Assembly (NCBI GenBank): GCA_965261535.1
Contig: OZ253469.1
Location: 1-64,000, forward strand
Length of the DNA stretch: 64,000 nucleotides
Reading direction: 5' to 3'
Origin: VXNE01 sp965261535
GTDB lineage: Bacteria; Pseudomonadota; Gammaproteobacteria; Pseudomonadales; Azotimanducaceae
In this document: piece after piece, positions 18,057 through 27,600 of the stretch
Layout: every line of letters starts with the position of its first letter
How positions within the stretch are numbered: the first letter of the stretch is position 1
Notes under the pieces: model-generated
Seen by the model: only the letters and a program-made list of their open reading frames with translations
What the model was told of the DNA's origin: nothing
Databases searched by the model: none
Made by a program: the position numbers and the translations under genes

Positions 18057-18484
18057 CCCGGATATTTCATCAAGGGCCGCGATGATCGCGCAGGATTTTG
18101 CCCGCGCGCGTGTGCTCGGAGCCTTCAGCCGGGGAGCGCGAGGGGGTACCCCTCGCAAGAAGACAGCAGCGCGAGGGGCACCCCTCGCATGAAGACAGCA
18201 GCGCGAGGGGCACCCCTCGCATGAAGACAGCAGCGCGAGGGGCACCCCTCGCAAGAAAAGAGACGGAAGCATAGCCACGCCTTATGGTGTAGCGACCATG
18301 TGTACGCACGCGGGCAAAAGTGCCCCACAGGCGGCGCCTACGGCTCCGCCCGTGGCCCGACCCCACCGAGCGAGGGCGCGGCCAGCGCAGTTTGTATCCG
18401 GCAGGATTTTCGATATATGGGATTAACCTATTGGAACCAACGGACATTTGTCTATTCAACAAGCGGCTTGGTGAAATATCCGGG
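18057..18484 (+). mobile_element. MITE-like non-coding repeat element, copy A (428 bp)
   Basis: A non-coding element filling the gap between the convergent pyrB and etfA genes. Its ends form a terminal inverted repeat: CCCGGATATTTCATCAAG on the left and, reading inward from the right, CCCGGATATTTCACCAAG (17 of 18 bases equal). Flanks are CTAG and TTAG. Inside, at about 18140-18260, are four palindromes of the GCGAGGGG/CCCCTCGC type joined by an AAGAAGACAGCAG-like linker, and a GC-rich right half. Copy B at 27237-27600 is the same sequence inverted, with two palindromic units fewer (64 bp shorter, exactly 2 x 32). No transposase or plausible ORF is inside, so mobility would need a helper in trans. 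Confidence 0.8.
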
Positions 18485-18504
18485 TTAGTGCCTGCTTGGG
18501 TGCG

Positions 18505-19434
18505 CTACAGGGCGGCTTCGAGTTCCGGGACGGCCGTAAAGAGATCCGCCACTAGTCCGTAATCGGCGATTTGGAAGATGGGCGCGTCTTCGTCCTTGTT
18601 GATGGCAACGATGACCTTCGAATCCTTCATGCCCGCGAGGTGCTGGATCGCACCGGAGATGCCTACAGCGACATAGAGATCGGGAGCGACGATCTTTCCT
18701 GTCTGTCCCACCTGCATGTCATTGGGCACGAAACCGGCATCCACGGCGGCCCGTGATGCGCCGACGGCCGCTCCGAGCTTGTCGGCCACGGCTTCCAGAA
18801 GCTTGAAATTGTCCCCGCTTTGCATGCCGCGTCCGCCAGAGATCACGATCCGCGCCGCCGTCAGTTCCGGACGCTCGGACTTGGCGATTTCGTCGCGGAT
18901 GAAATCCGAAATGCCAGCATCGTGGACGCTCGCCGACGCCTCCACCGAAGCTGAACCACCCTCCCCCGGCACCGGGTCAAAACCTGTACCGCGCACCGAG
19001 ACCACTTTCTTGACGTCGTTGGACTTGACGGTGGCTATGCCGTTGCCGGCATATATCGGCCGCTTGAAGGTGTCGGGCGAATCAACGCCTATGATGTCCG
19101 AGATCATGGCCACATCGAACAACGCCGCGACTCGCGGGAGGAAGTTCTTGCCCGTGGTGGTGTGCGCCGCCAGTATGTGCTCATAGGGGGCACCCACTTC
19201 GGCGACCAGCAGAGCCAGGTTTTCGGCCAATTGATGTGCATACGCGGGCGCGTCCGCGCACAGCACGCGCGATACGCCGGCAATTGCCGCTGCGCTCTGC
19301 GCCACGTCGGCGCATTCGCTACCTGCGACAAGCACATCGATTTCACCACCGATCTCCCTCGCTGCCGCCAGCACGTTCAGGGTGACGGGCCGGAGCACAC
19401 TGTTGTCGTGCTCCGCGACGACCAGTACGCTCAT
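18505..19434 (-). CDS. etfA: Electron transfer flavoprotein subunit alpha
   Basis: 309-residue FAD-carrying subunit of the electron transfer flavoprotein, which accepts electrons from acyl-CoA and other dehydrogenases. The C-terminal FAD domain is evident: GGRGMQSGDNF, GASRAAVDAG, QVGQTGKIVAPDLYVAVG, ISGAIQHLAGMKDSK and the final INKDEDAPIFQIADYG. The start overlaps the etfB stop by 4 bp. Electrons would pass to the ETF-ubiquinone oxidoreductase encoded divergently at 20432. Confidence 0.96.
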   Translation of the reverse strand: MSVLVVAEHDNSVLRPVTLNVLAAAREIGGEIDVLVAGSECADVAQSAAAIAGVSRVLCADAPAYAHQLAENLALLVAEVGAPYEHILAAHTTTGKNFLPRVAALFDVAMISDIIGVDSPDTFKRPIYAGNGIATVKSNDVKKVVSVRGTGFDPVPGEGGSASVEASASVHDAGISDFIRDEIAKSERPELTAARIVISGGRGMQSGDNFKLLEAVADKLGAAVGASRAAVDAGFVPNDMQVGQTGKIVAPDLYVAVGISGAIQHLAGMKDSKVIVAINKDEDAPIFQIADYGLVADLFTAVPELEAAL

Positions 19435-20183
19435 TCGATCACCTTTGCTTCGTTTCTGAGTTTATCTACCAAGTCTTCGACGCTCTCCACCTTGATACCC
19501 GCGCTCCGACCTGGCGGCGGCTCGACGCTGAGCACTTCGAAGCGGGGTGTCGCATCCACGCCAAGTTCCTCGGGGGTGGTGACATCGAGTGGCTTCCTCC
19601 TCGCTTTCATGATGTTCGGAAGCGATGCATAGCGGGGTTCGTTGAGCCGCAGGTCCGTCGTCACCACGGCTGGCAGGGACAGCAGCACGGTTTGCAATCC
19701 CCCGTCGACTTCCCGAACCACCTCCACCTTGCCGTCCGACACGGAGAGCTTCGATGCGAACGTGCCCTGGGGAAGGCCCGTCAGCGCGGCGAACATTTGC
19801 CCTGTCTGGCCGTTGTCGCTATCAATACTTTGCTTGCCGAATATGACGATCCCGGGCTCCTCCCGGTCGCATATGGCCTTCAGAATCTTGGCGACCGCCA
19901 GCGGCTGCGCCTCCGTCTCGGTTTGCACGAGAATCGCACGGTCGGCGCCGAGCGCAAGGCAGGTTCTCAGCTGTTCCTGGGAAGAGGTGCCGCCCACGGA
20001 AACCGCGATGACTTCCGTGGCAATTTCGGCCTCCCTCAGCCTCACCGCCTCTTCAATGGCGATCTCGCAGAACGGGTTGACGGCCATCTTGACGTTGGTC
20101 AGGTCGATGCCACTACCGTCCGGCTTGATACGCACCTTGACGTTCGCGTCGACGACGCGCTTTACGGGAACCAGTACCTTCAT
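19431..20183 (-). CDS. etfB: Electron transfer flavoprotein subunit beta
   Basis: 250-residue beta subunit of ETF, binding AMP and the partner dehydrogenase. It starts MKVLVPVKRVVDANVKVRI, followed by KMAVNPFCEIAIEEAVRL and the conserved GKQSIDSDNGQTGQM loop. The C-terminal recognition segment contains LPNIMKARRKPLD. I use the Met at 20183; the frame extends upstream to 20219 without reason. It lies directly before etfA (4-bp overlap) and is divergent from the ETF-QO gene across a 248-bp region that should hold both promoters. Confidence 0.96.
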   Translation of the reverse strand: MKVLVPVKRVVDANVKVRIKPDGSGIDLTNVKMAVNPFCEIAIEEAVRLREAEIATEVIAVSVGGTSSQEQLRTCLALGADRAILVQTETEAQPLAVAKILKAICDREEPGIVIFGKQSIDSDNGQTGQMFAALTGLPQGTFASKLSVSDGKVEVVREVDGGLQTVLLSLPAVVTTDLRLNEPRYASLPNIMKARRKPLDVTTPEELGVDATPRFEVLSVEPPPGRSAGIKVESVEDLVDKLRNEAKVIE

Positions 20184-20431
20184 GCAATTCCGTCCGTTCG
20201 GGCGCCCCAGAAAGGCCACTTATTCGGGGAAAGGTACTTCGCGTCGCCGCCAAACGCAGTGTCGCGCCGCTCGGTGCCCGACCCCGCATCGTCGGCCGTA
20301 GCCGCGTATTTTCGCCTTTTTACCGACGCCGCGACAAGCGTTCGCGCCAGACCGCCGCACGCGCGCATTTCCTTCGGGACCGCCGCGCGTGCGCTACAAT
20401 CCCGGTGGTTTCTTGAGCATCGGGGCTGCAC

Positions 20432-22087
20432 GTGGCCGAAGTCCAACACGAATCCATGGATTTCGACGTCGTGATCGTCGGCGGCGGACCTGCGGGACTC
20501 TCGGCTGCCATCAGGCTGGCCCAACTCGCCCGGGCGGCGGATCGCGAGCTTTCGATCTGCCTGGTCGAAAAAGGATCTGAAATCGGCGCCCATATATTGT
20601 CCGGCGCGATCTTCGAGCCGACGGCATTGAACGAGCTATTGCCTGATTGGCCAGAGCTGGGCGCACCTCTCAACAATCCCGTCACCGAAGACACGATCTA
20701 CTACCTGCCGAACGCCGGCACCCACATCAAGGTACCCAGGGCATTGATTCCAAAGGCGCTGCACAACGAAGGCAAGTTTGCCCTCAGCCTCGGCAACCTA
20801 TGCCGGTGGCTGGGCGATCAGGCGGAAGCGATGGACGTGAACATCTTCCCGGGCTTTGCCGCCGCGCAGGTCCTCTACAAGGAAGGCCGGGTCGCCGGCG
20901 TATTGACGGGCGATATGGGCGTCGCCGCATCCGGCGAGCCCAAGGCGACCTTTGCACCCGGTTACGCCTTGCGTGCGAAATACACCCTTTTCGCCGAAGG
21001 CTGCCACGGCCATCTCGGCAAGGAATTGATCGCCAGGTTCAGGCTCGCCAACGGCGCGCAACACTACGGGATTGGCTTGAAGGAGCTGTGGGATGCGGAC
21101 CCGGCAAAGCATGTCCCGGGCAAGGTGATACACACCCTCGGTTGGCCCCTGGGCCATACGGCTCGGGGCACCGGGGGCGGCTCTTTCCTCTACCACATGG
21201 AAAATAACCAGATCGCCGTCGGGTTGATCGTGGACTTGTCGTACAGCAACCCGCACCTGAGCCCCTATGACGAATTCCAGCGTTTCAAACACCACCCGTT
21301 GATCGCCGGTTTCCTCGATGGTGGAACCCGGGTCTCCTACGGCGCGCGCGCTGTCATCAAGGGCGGTATTCAAGCCTTGCCAAAGACGACCTTTCCCGGG
21401 GGAATGCTGATCGGCGACGACGCCGGGTTCCTCAATCAACTCAAGGTGAAAGGCTCGCACACGGCCATGAAGTCCGGGATGATCGCGGCCGAAGCGGTGT
21501 TCGACGCCCTGTCGCAGGAAATACCGGCGGCGGAGATCGACGATTTCGACCTGCGCTTCCGGGCGTCCTGGCTATTCGAGGAGCTTCAGTCTTCCCGCAA
21601 TGTCGGGCCCGCCGTACATCGGTTGGGAACGTTGCCCGGCGCGGCGTACGCGTGGTTCGACCAGACCATCGCCCGCGGCCGCATGCCCTTCACGTTGAAC
21701 GAAAACACTCCCGATCATGCCAAGCTGCGACTCGCCGCAGTTGCCAAACCCATCGAATATCCCAAACCCGACGGCGTGTTGTCCTTCGACAAGCTATCTT
21801 CGGTATTCCTCTCGAACACGAACCACGAAGAGGACCAACCGTGCCACTTGATACTCGCCGATCCCGACGTCCCGATCCGCGACAACCTGCCCAATTACGA
21901 CGAGCCAGCGCAGCGATATTGTCCTGCGGGCGTATACGAGGTAGTCGAACAGGATGGCAGGCCGCGCTTCCAGATCAACGCCCAGAACTGCGTGCACTGC
22001 AAGACCTGCGACATCAAGGACCCCGCCCAGAATATCAACTGGGTTGTTCCCGAAGGCGCGGGCGGCCCGAACTACCCCAACATGTAA
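20432..22087 (+). CDS. etfD: Electron transfer flavoprotein-ubiquinone oxidoreductase
   Basis: 551-residue FAD and iron-sulfur protein that passes electrons from ETF to the quinone pool. The N-terminus has the dinucleotide-binding VVIVGGGPAGLSAAIRLAQ. Conserved core segments include GSEIGAHILSGAIFEP and LKELWDADPAKH. The C-terminal 4Fe-4S ligands are visible as CPAGVYEV, NCVHCKTCDIKDP and the terminal GGPNYPNM. A GTG start at 20432 is used; an ATG eight codons later (20456) is possible. It forms a functional unit with the divergent etfBA pair. Confidence 0.96.
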   Translation: MAEVQHESMDFDVVIVGGGPAGLSAAIRLAQLARAADRELSICLVEKGSEIGAHILSGAIFEPTALNELLPDWPELGAPLNNPVTEDTIYYLPNAGTHIKVPRALIPKALHNEGKFALSLGNLCRWLGDQAEAMDVNIFPGFAAAQVLYKEGRVAGVLTGDMGVAASGEPKATFAPGYALRAKYTLFAEGCHGHLGKELIARFRLANGAQHYGIGLKELWDADPAKHVPGKVIHTLGWPLGHTARGTGGGSFLYHMENNQIAVGLIVDLSYSNPHLSPYDEFQRFKHHPLIAGFLDGGTRVSYGARAVIKGGIQALPKTTFPGGMLIGDDAGFLNQLKVKGSHTAMKSGMIAAEAVFDALSQEIPAAEIDDFDLRFRASWLFEELQSSRNVGPAVHRLGTLPGAAYAWFDQTIARGRMPFTLNENTPDHAKLRLAAVAKPIEYPKPDGVLSFDKLSSVFLSNTNHEEDQPCHLILADPDVPIRDNLPNYDEPAQRYCPAGVYEVVEQDGRPRFQINAQNCVHCKTCDIKDPAQNINWVVPEGAGGPNYPNM

Positions 22088-22108
22088 GTGCCCCACAGCC
22101 GGCCCAGG

Positions 22109-22669
22109 CTAAGGGGATCCGGATCCTGGATCGTACGCGTCTACGTCACCCAGCACGAACCGCATCCCGGAACTCCAAACTTCGAGTGCCCCGTCCCGAA
22201 CCTCCCCCAAATCCACCAGACGATAGAACACGCTGCGGGCGATCAAAGCCCGCAAGCCGCCCCGAACCTCCACATACGGCCGAGGTTCGCCCTCGTTGTC
22301 GAGCACGGTGATGGGATGCGCCGCGTCGACGAGCACGTGATCGCCGACGTTGGTGGTCAGGATGAGCCGGCGTTCCTGGCCTTCTCCGGTGGATTCCATG
22401 TCGATCGCGACAAAGGGCGCGTCGTCGACCCGTATGTGCAGCTTTTCTGCGGGAGTGACGAGGCAATAGCCGTCGGGGTCGCGACGCAGGATTGTCGCAA
22501 ACAGGTCAACCAATCGCTGTCGTTTGATTTCGGACCCATCGTGGAACCAACGGCCATCGGCCGTGATGCGGATATCGATATCGCCAACGCGCTGCGGTCG
22601 CCATTGCTCGACCGGCGGCAGTTTCCTGTCGTCGGCCGCCTTCATCAGGGTGTCGAACGCTTCGTTCAT
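22109..22669 (-). CDS. DUF1285 family protein
   Basis: 186-residue conserved protein of unknown function. Recognisable features of DUF1285 are DIRITADGRWFHDGSEI, KRQRLVDLFATILRRD, GYCLVTPAEKLHIRVDD and LRALIARSVFYRLVDLG. It is soluble with no signal peptide or metal cluster. It is convergent with the ETF-QO gene (22 bp apart) and has the same orientation as the moaA-like gene upstream. Homologues are widespread in proteobacteria, but I know of no demonstrated role. Confidence 0.88.
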   Translation of the reverse strand: MNEAFDTLMKAADDRKLPPVEQWRPQRVGDIDIRITADGRWFHDGSEIKRQRLVDLFATILRRDPDGYCLVTPAEKLHIRVDDAPFVAIDMESTGEGQERRLILTTNVGDHVLVDAAHPITVLDNEGEPRPYVEVRGGLRALIARSVFYRLVDLGEVRDGALEVWSSGMRFVLGDVDAYDPGSGSP

Positions 22670-22760
22670 GCAAGCATGCGGGAATTGTGCGGGCTCGATT
22701 TCAACGGAGGTCGTCGACTCTCAAGCGGTTCTCGGCGGCGCGTCCGTGGAACGGCCGACG

Positions 22761-23726
22761 TCAACCGCCGATGAACTTCATCACCGTGACTTCTCCGGTG
22801 AACGCCGCCGTCTGTTTATCGCCCATCGCCTTGACCAGCGCGCCCTGCAGCCGGACGAGGGCTTCGTGCTCCGGAGCTTCCAGCAAGGCGTTGATGTCGT
22901 GATGGTTCGTATTGGACAGACATCCATAGAGGAGTCCGTTCGACGACAGCCGAAGGCGCGTGCAGGAACTGCAAAATGGTTCACTCTCGTTGGCGATGAT
23001 GCCGAAAGTGCCGTATCCGGGCACGTTGAAACGCACCGACGTGGAGTCATAGGGGGCATCGGTCCGAGCGAACGTAAAACGGCTCCCGATGGTCGTGAGC
23101 AGTTCGTCCATGCCGATGAAGTCGCGCTGATAGGCCTGGTTGTATTTCAGATGTCCCATATTCATGAGTTCTATGTAGCGCAACTCTATACCCCGGTCGA
23201 GGCAGAACTCGAGCATCGGCAGAATCTGATCCGCGTTGGCGGTTCGCAAGGGAACCATGTTGATCTTCACCTTGAGGCCCAACTCGATCATGGCATCGAT
23301 GCCCGCCACCACGGTTTCAAGGTCCCCCGATCGGGCAATCAGGCGGAAGCGGCCAGCGTCAAGGGTGTCCAGACTGATATTGATGCGCTTGAGACCGGCG
23401 TTCCTGATGATTTCTTCCTTTTGTACCAGGAACTGTCCATTGGTCGTGATCGCGACATCGGACAGTGGCAGGGCCATGACCGCCGGAAGAAATTCGTCGA
23501 ACTTCGAAGACAACAGCGGCTCGCCGCCGGTGATCCGAAGCTTCTCGATGTCGGCGGCCCGAATCATCAGCCGCACGGCTTTTACCAGTGCTTCGGCAGA
23601 CAACTCGCGGCTGGCGGGCTGGAGGCGTTTACCGTCGGCCACGCAATAGGTACAGGCGTAGTTGCAAGCAGCCGTCAGGCTAACCCGCAAATTGCGAAAC
23701 CTGCGCCCCTGGTTGTCAACAATCAT
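22761..23726 (-). CDS. moaA: GTP 3',8-cyclase-type radical SAM protein MoaA
   Basis: 321-residue radical SAM enzyme for the first step of molybdopterin synthesis, GTP to 3',8-cyclo-dihydro-GTP. The N-terminal cluster motif is CNYACTYC, the SAM motif ITGGEPLL, and the C-terminal second 4Fe-4S site is CSSCTRLRL with a further Cys after GLLYG. The protein ends in the diagnostic Gly-Gly tail (MKFIGG). I start at the Met at 23726, giving MIVDNQGRRFRNLRVSLT. No other moa gene is adjacent, so it is an isolated copy and a closely related radical SAM role remains possible. Confidence 0.87.
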   Translation of the reverse strand: MIVDNQGRRFRNLRVSLTAACNYACTYCVADGKRLQPASRELSAEALVKAVRLMIRAADIEKLRITGGEPLLSSKFDEFLPAVMALPLSDVAITTNGQFLVQKEEIIRNAGLKRINISLDTLDAGRFRLIARSGDLETVVAGIDAMIELGLKVKINMVPLRTANADQILPMLEFCLDRGIELRYIELMNMGHLKYNQAYQRDFIGMDELLTTIGSRFTFARTDAPYDSTSVRFNVPGYGTFGIIANESEPFCSSCTRLRLSSNGLLYGCLSNTNHHDINALLEAPEHEALVRLQGALVKAMGDKQTAAFTGEVTVMKFIGG

Positions 23727-23861
23727 TCGTGAATTCCACGCAAGATTGGCCGTCGCGACGATGACCCCGGGCGACGGCCGCAATCGACCATATTACCGCA
23801 TGCGCATATCGCCAGCACCCGTGACGCCGCTTTACGACATCGCCCCGACCGGCAGCGGCCG

Positions 23862-25244
23862 TTAGCTCCTCCAAGTACATGTCCCTGCGACGCCGGATCG
23901 TTCCTTGATTCGGCGGCCAAGCACGCGGGCGAAGTCGCGCGCCCAAAAGACCCGGTTCGATCCCTTGAGCAACACGATGTCCCCGGGTTGCAGCGCCTCG
24001 ACGATCGCATCCATGTTGATGTCGTCAGCGGAAGGAAAAAATGCAAGCCGTCGATGACTCGGCAATCGATCAAAGAGCGCGTCCATCGCGCGACCGACAC
24101 AAACTACCTTGTCGATTCCTCGACAGGCCGCCGCCATCGCTGCGTGAAGGCGCTCCCTGTCGTCGCCGAGTTCGAGCATCTCGCCCAGCACCGCGATCGT
24201 TCTTCCCGATTCGGTGCTCAACGTGCGCAGCGCAGCAGCCATGCTCGCGGGATTCGCGTTGTAGCTGTCGTCGATCAGCGTGACTGCGCCAACGCGGATA
24301 CGGTTGCCTCGTCCAGCCGGCACGGCCTCGGCCCCTATACTGCCTATGGACGACGGGTTTCCGCCCAACGCGACGACGGTGGCGGCGGCGGCGGTCAACG
24401 ACAGCGCACGGTGCTCGCCCCCGCCCGGAATCGCCGCTTCGACGCGGCCCGACGGTGTCTGGACCACGGCAACGTCGCCGGCCGAACTCATCAAGCGCAC
24501 GTCCGCTTTGTGACCGAGACCAAAAGTGAGGACGCGCGTGCCAGGGTCGAGTCCGCCGAGGTCCAACGCGTCGAGGCAGACCAGCGTGCCCCCGACCCGC
24601 AACCCATCCGCAATGGAGAGCTTTTCCCGCGCGAGCGCCCCGATGTCCTCGAAATACTCGATGTGAGCCGGATGCACGTTGAGGACAACCGCGACATCGG
24701 GTGCTGCCAGACGCGCCAGCGGCGCAATCTCGCCCGGATGATTCGTGCCGATTTCGTACACGGCGAACCTGGTATCCGCCGGTGTGCGCGCTAGAGACAG
24801 CGGCACGCCCAGGTAGTTGTTCAGACTGCCGGGCGATGAAAAAGCATCCAGGGCGTGCGCGATGAAGGTTTTGACGGTGGTCTTGCCGCTGCTCCCGGTC
24901 ACTGCGACTACGCGGCCAGCCAACCTCTCGCGCGCGGCGCGGGCAAGATCCCACAGGGCATCGATGGTGTCCCGTACAAGGATGCATGGGTCCCCGCCCC
25001 GCGCGTCCCTCTGCACGAGGGCACCGGCTGCGCCGGCGTCGAACGCTACGCGCACGTAGTCGTGACCGTCGCGTTCGGACCGCTGACCGACGTGAAATCG
25101 CGGTCCCGGGTCGCCGGGCAAAGCGACGAACAGTTCTCCGCCGGTCAGCGTGCGCGAATCGATGCTTACGCCGTCGATGTCCGGGCCGTCCGCCAGCGGC
25201 GCCCCGACTGCCGCGCAAACGTCGGCCCATCGCCAAAGACTCAT
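23862..25244 (-). CDS. murF: UDP-N-acetylmuramoyl-tripeptide--D-alanyl-D-alanine ligase MurF
   Basis: 460-residue Mur ligase adding D-Ala-D-Ala to the peptidoglycan precursor in the cytoplasm. The N-terminal substrate domain has GVSIDSRTLTGGELFVAL. The ATPase domain has Walker A VTGSSGKTTVK, then SLNNYLGVPLSL, EIGTNHPGEIAPLA and LNVHPAHIEYF. The C-terminal domain carries IDDSYNANPASM and AVLGEMLELGDD, both characteristic of MurF. Unusually it is not in a division/cell-wall cluster but beside sppA, to which it is divergent. Confidence 0.94.
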   Translation of the reverse strand: MSLWRWADVCAAVGAPLADGPDIDGVSIDSRTLTGGELFVALPGDPGPRFHVGQRSERDGHDYVRVAFDAGAAGALVQRDARGGDPCILVRDTIDALWDLARAARERLAGRVVAVTGSSGKTTVKTFIAHALDAFSSPGSLNNYLGVPLSLARTPADTRFAVYEIGTNHPGEIAPLARLAAPDVAVVLNVHPAHIEYFEDIGALAREKLSIADGLRVGGTLVCLDALDLGGLDPGTRVLTFGLGHKADVRLMSSAGDVAVVQTPSGRVEAAIPGGGEHRALSLTAAAATVVALGGNPSSIGSIGAEAVPAGRGNRIRVGAVTLIDDSYNANPASMAAALRTLSTESGRTIAVLGEMLELGDDRERLHAAMAAACRGIDKVVCVGRAMDALFDRLPSHRRLAFFPSADDINMDAIVEALQPGDIVLLKGSNRVFWARDFARVLGRRIKERSGVAGTCTWRS

Positions 25245-25382
25245 CTATCGACCATCCTGCAAGGTCCCCAGCACCGTCTAGCCCGCGCTACCGCTCGGCT
25301 CGCGTACGCTGTCCAGCAGTCGCGAGCACAACAAACAACGCCTGTGGGACAATCGCCGCTTCTTATACCATCCGGTGACGAC

Positions 25383-27194
25383 ATGTTGTTTGGACAGATC
25401 CTGCGAAAGTCCTTCGCCGCCGTTTCGCGCGCCTTTGCATTCCTGCGGGTCGCGCTGGCGAATGTGCTCATATGCCTGCTGTTGCTCGTCTTGGTCGCCG
25501 CGCTCCTGTCCGCGCCCAAAGGCGTGCAGATACCGAACGGCGCCGCTCTCGTGGTAGCTCCCAAGGGGTCAATCGTCGAACAGCCCTCCTACCCCGCATT
25601 TGGAGTCCCGCCGTTGCTGTCCAATGTGTCGAACGAGACAAAGGCGGGAGACATCATCGACGCGATCAGACGAGCGGCTTCGGATGAACGGGTCGCGATG
25701 CTGACGCTGGACCTCACCGAACTCGACTTCGCAAGCACGGCGCACCTGGAGGCGATCGGTGAGGCAATCGAGGAATTCCGTGACGCCGACAAGAACGTGG
25801 TCGCCACCAGCGACTACTTCACGCAGCCACGATACTACCTCGCCAGCTTCGCCGACGAGGTCTATATGCATCCGCTTGGTGAACTCATGTTGACGGGTTT
25901 CGGCGCATACCAGGACTACTACGGCAGCCTGTTGGAAAAGCTCAAGGTCAACGTGCACGTCTACCGCATCGGCTCGTACAAGTCTGCCGTTGAGCCTTAT
26001 ACCCGCACCGACATGTCCGCAGATGCGAAGAAAGCGAACCAGGCGCTAGTGGATGATCTATGGCGAAGCTATGTCGACCAGGTGGCGGAAAACCGGCGCC
26101 TGGAGCCGCAAGCGCTGCAACACTACGCCAACGAGTACGACGTTTTGCTCCGCGAAGTGAACGGCGACGCGGCGCGAGCGGCGCTCGAAAACGGACTGGT
26201 GGATGAGTTGTTGACGCATGACGCGTTCCGCGACCGAGTTGCCGAAAGGGTGGGAACGGGAGACGAGCTGCGCGCCGGCGTCGCCCACTACCTGCGCGCA
26301 GTGCGCGGTTCCGAACGACCGGGGCATGGACCCAAGGTGGCCGTAATCATAGTAGACGGAGTGATTCTGGCGGGAGATCAACCGCGCGGCGTAGTCGGCG
26401 CCGATTCGACTTCCCGGCTCATTCGCAAGGCGCGCGAGGACACGGATGTGAAAGCCCTGGTGCTGCGCGTCGACTCGCCGGGCGGCAGCGCATTCGCCTC
26501 CGAAGTCATTCGTCAGGAGTTGGAGTTGGTGCAGGCTACCGGCAAGCCCGTGGTGGTGTCGATGGGCGGCGTCGCCGCTTCCGGCGGCTATTGGATCTCC
26601 GCCACGGCTGATGAGATATGGGCCGCGCCGACGACCATTACCGGGTCCATCGGCGTGTTCGCCATCTTGCCGACATTCGAGGATAGCCTGTCATCCGTAG
26701 GGATTTCACGGGACGGCGTGGGCACGAGTTCCTTGACCGGCGCTCTCGACCCCTTTGGCGGGGTCAGCGAGCGGATGGGGAACGTGTTGCAAGCTGCCGT
26801 GGAGGATACCTATGCCCGCTTCGTCAACCTCGTGGCGCGAGGCCGCGACATGGCGCCGGAAGAAGTGGAAGCGATCGCCCAGGGCCACGTATGGAGTGGA
26901 CGCAAGGCGCTCGACCTGGGGCTCGTGGATGGACTCGGCCACCTCAACCGTGCCGTAGAAGCCGCGGCGGAGCGCGCCGGGATCGACGCGTACAAGGTGG
27001 TGACGATCGACGAGCCGTTGTCCACGCAGGAGAAGATCCTCATGCGGCTATTCGACGAGTTGGGATTCTCGCCGCATCCCGCCGCCGCCTGGCTTGAGCC
27101 GATCGTCGCCCGTTTCGAATCGCTCGCGTCGTTGAATGACCCGAGGCACGTCTACGCGATCTGCGAGTTCTGCGGACACAGCCCGCTTCGGTAG
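25383..27194 (+). CDS. sppA: Signal peptide peptidase SppA, 67-kDa type
   Basis: 603-residue membrane-anchored protease that degrades cleaved signal peptides. A single N-terminal membrane helix (about residues 21-43) anchors it, and the duplicated ClpP-like domains follow. The Ser/Lys dyad is visible: K200 in RIGSYKSAVEPYTR of the first half and S400 in GGVAASGGYW of the second. I start at the ATG at 25383, preceded by GGTGA; a longer open frame from 24855 only reads antisense to murF. The gene is convergent with the DUF1232 gene, with repeat copy B between them. Confidence 0.94.
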   Translation: MLFGQILRKSFAAVSRAFAFLRVALANVLICLLLLVLVAALLSAPKGVQIPNGAALVVAPKGSIVEQPSYPAFGVPPLLSNVSNETKAGDIIDAIRRAASDERVAMLTLDLTELDFASTAHLEAIGEAIEEFRDADKNVVATSDYFTQPRYYLASFADEVYMHPLGELMLTGFGAYQDYYGSLLEKLKVNVHVYRIGSYKSAVEPYTRTDMSADAKKANQALVDDLWRSYVDQVAENRRLEPQALQHYANEYDVLLREVNGDAARAALENGLVDELLTHDAFRDRVAERVGTGDELRAGVAHYLRAVRGSERPGHGPKVAVIIVDGVILAGDQPRGVVGADSTSRLIRKAREDTDVKALVLRVDSPGGSAFASEVIRQELELVQATGKPVVVSMGGVAASGGYWISATADEIWAAPTTITGSIGVFAILPTFEDSLSSVGISRDGVGTSSLTGALDPFGGVSERMGNVLQAAVEDTYARFVNLVARGRDMAPEEVEAIAQGHVWSGRKALDLGLVDGLGHLNRAVEAAAERAGIDAYKVVTIDEPLSTQEKILMRLFDELGFSPHPAAAWLEPIVARFESLASLNDPRHVYAICEFCGHSPLR

Positions 27195-27236
27195 GCCCGG
27201 GCTCTTGTGCCCGATCAATGGAATAGCCGGGCCAGC

Positions 27237-27600
27237 CCGGCCATTTCACCAAGCCGCTTATCGAACAAACAAATGTCATGTGTTTTAAATCATATGCGTC
27301 GGTTTTTCGAAAATTCTGCCGGATACAAACTGCGCTGGCCGCGCCCTCGCACGGTGGGGTCGGGCCACGGGCGGAGCCGAAGGCGCCGCCTGTGGGGCAC
27401 TTTTTTCCGCGTGCGCGCACATGCTTGCTACACCATAAGGCGCGGCTGTGCTTCCGTCTCTTTTCTTGCGAGGGGTACCCCCTCGCGCTGCTGTCTTCTT
27501 GCGAGGGGTACCCCCTCGCGCTCCCCGGCTGAAGGCTCCGAGCACGCGCACGCGGGCAAAATCCTGCGCGATCATCGCGGCCCTTGATGAAATAGCCGGG
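27237..27600 (-). mobile_element. MITE-like non-coding repeat element, copy B (364 bp, inverted)
   Basis: Inverted copy of the element at 18057-18484, lying between the convergent sppA and DUF1232 genes. Long blocks agree almost base for base, for example GGGCCGCGATGATCGCGCAG, the GAGCCTTCAGCCGGGGAGCG block and GGGCGCGGCCAGCGCAGTTT. The array holds only two palindromes, each with a GGTACC-type centre. The outer end reads CCCGGCCATTTCACCAAG and the other end CCCGGCTATTTCATCAAG, so the terminal repeats have drifted slightly. Just outside, at 27222-27236, is a second head-to-head end sequence. The stop codon of the DUF1232 gene lies in the CTAG at the element edge. Confidence 0.8.

Noticed and set aside
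24855..25382. Long N-terminal extension of SppA
   Set aside because: It is antisense to murF; the ATG at 25383 is followed by the expected membrane anchor.
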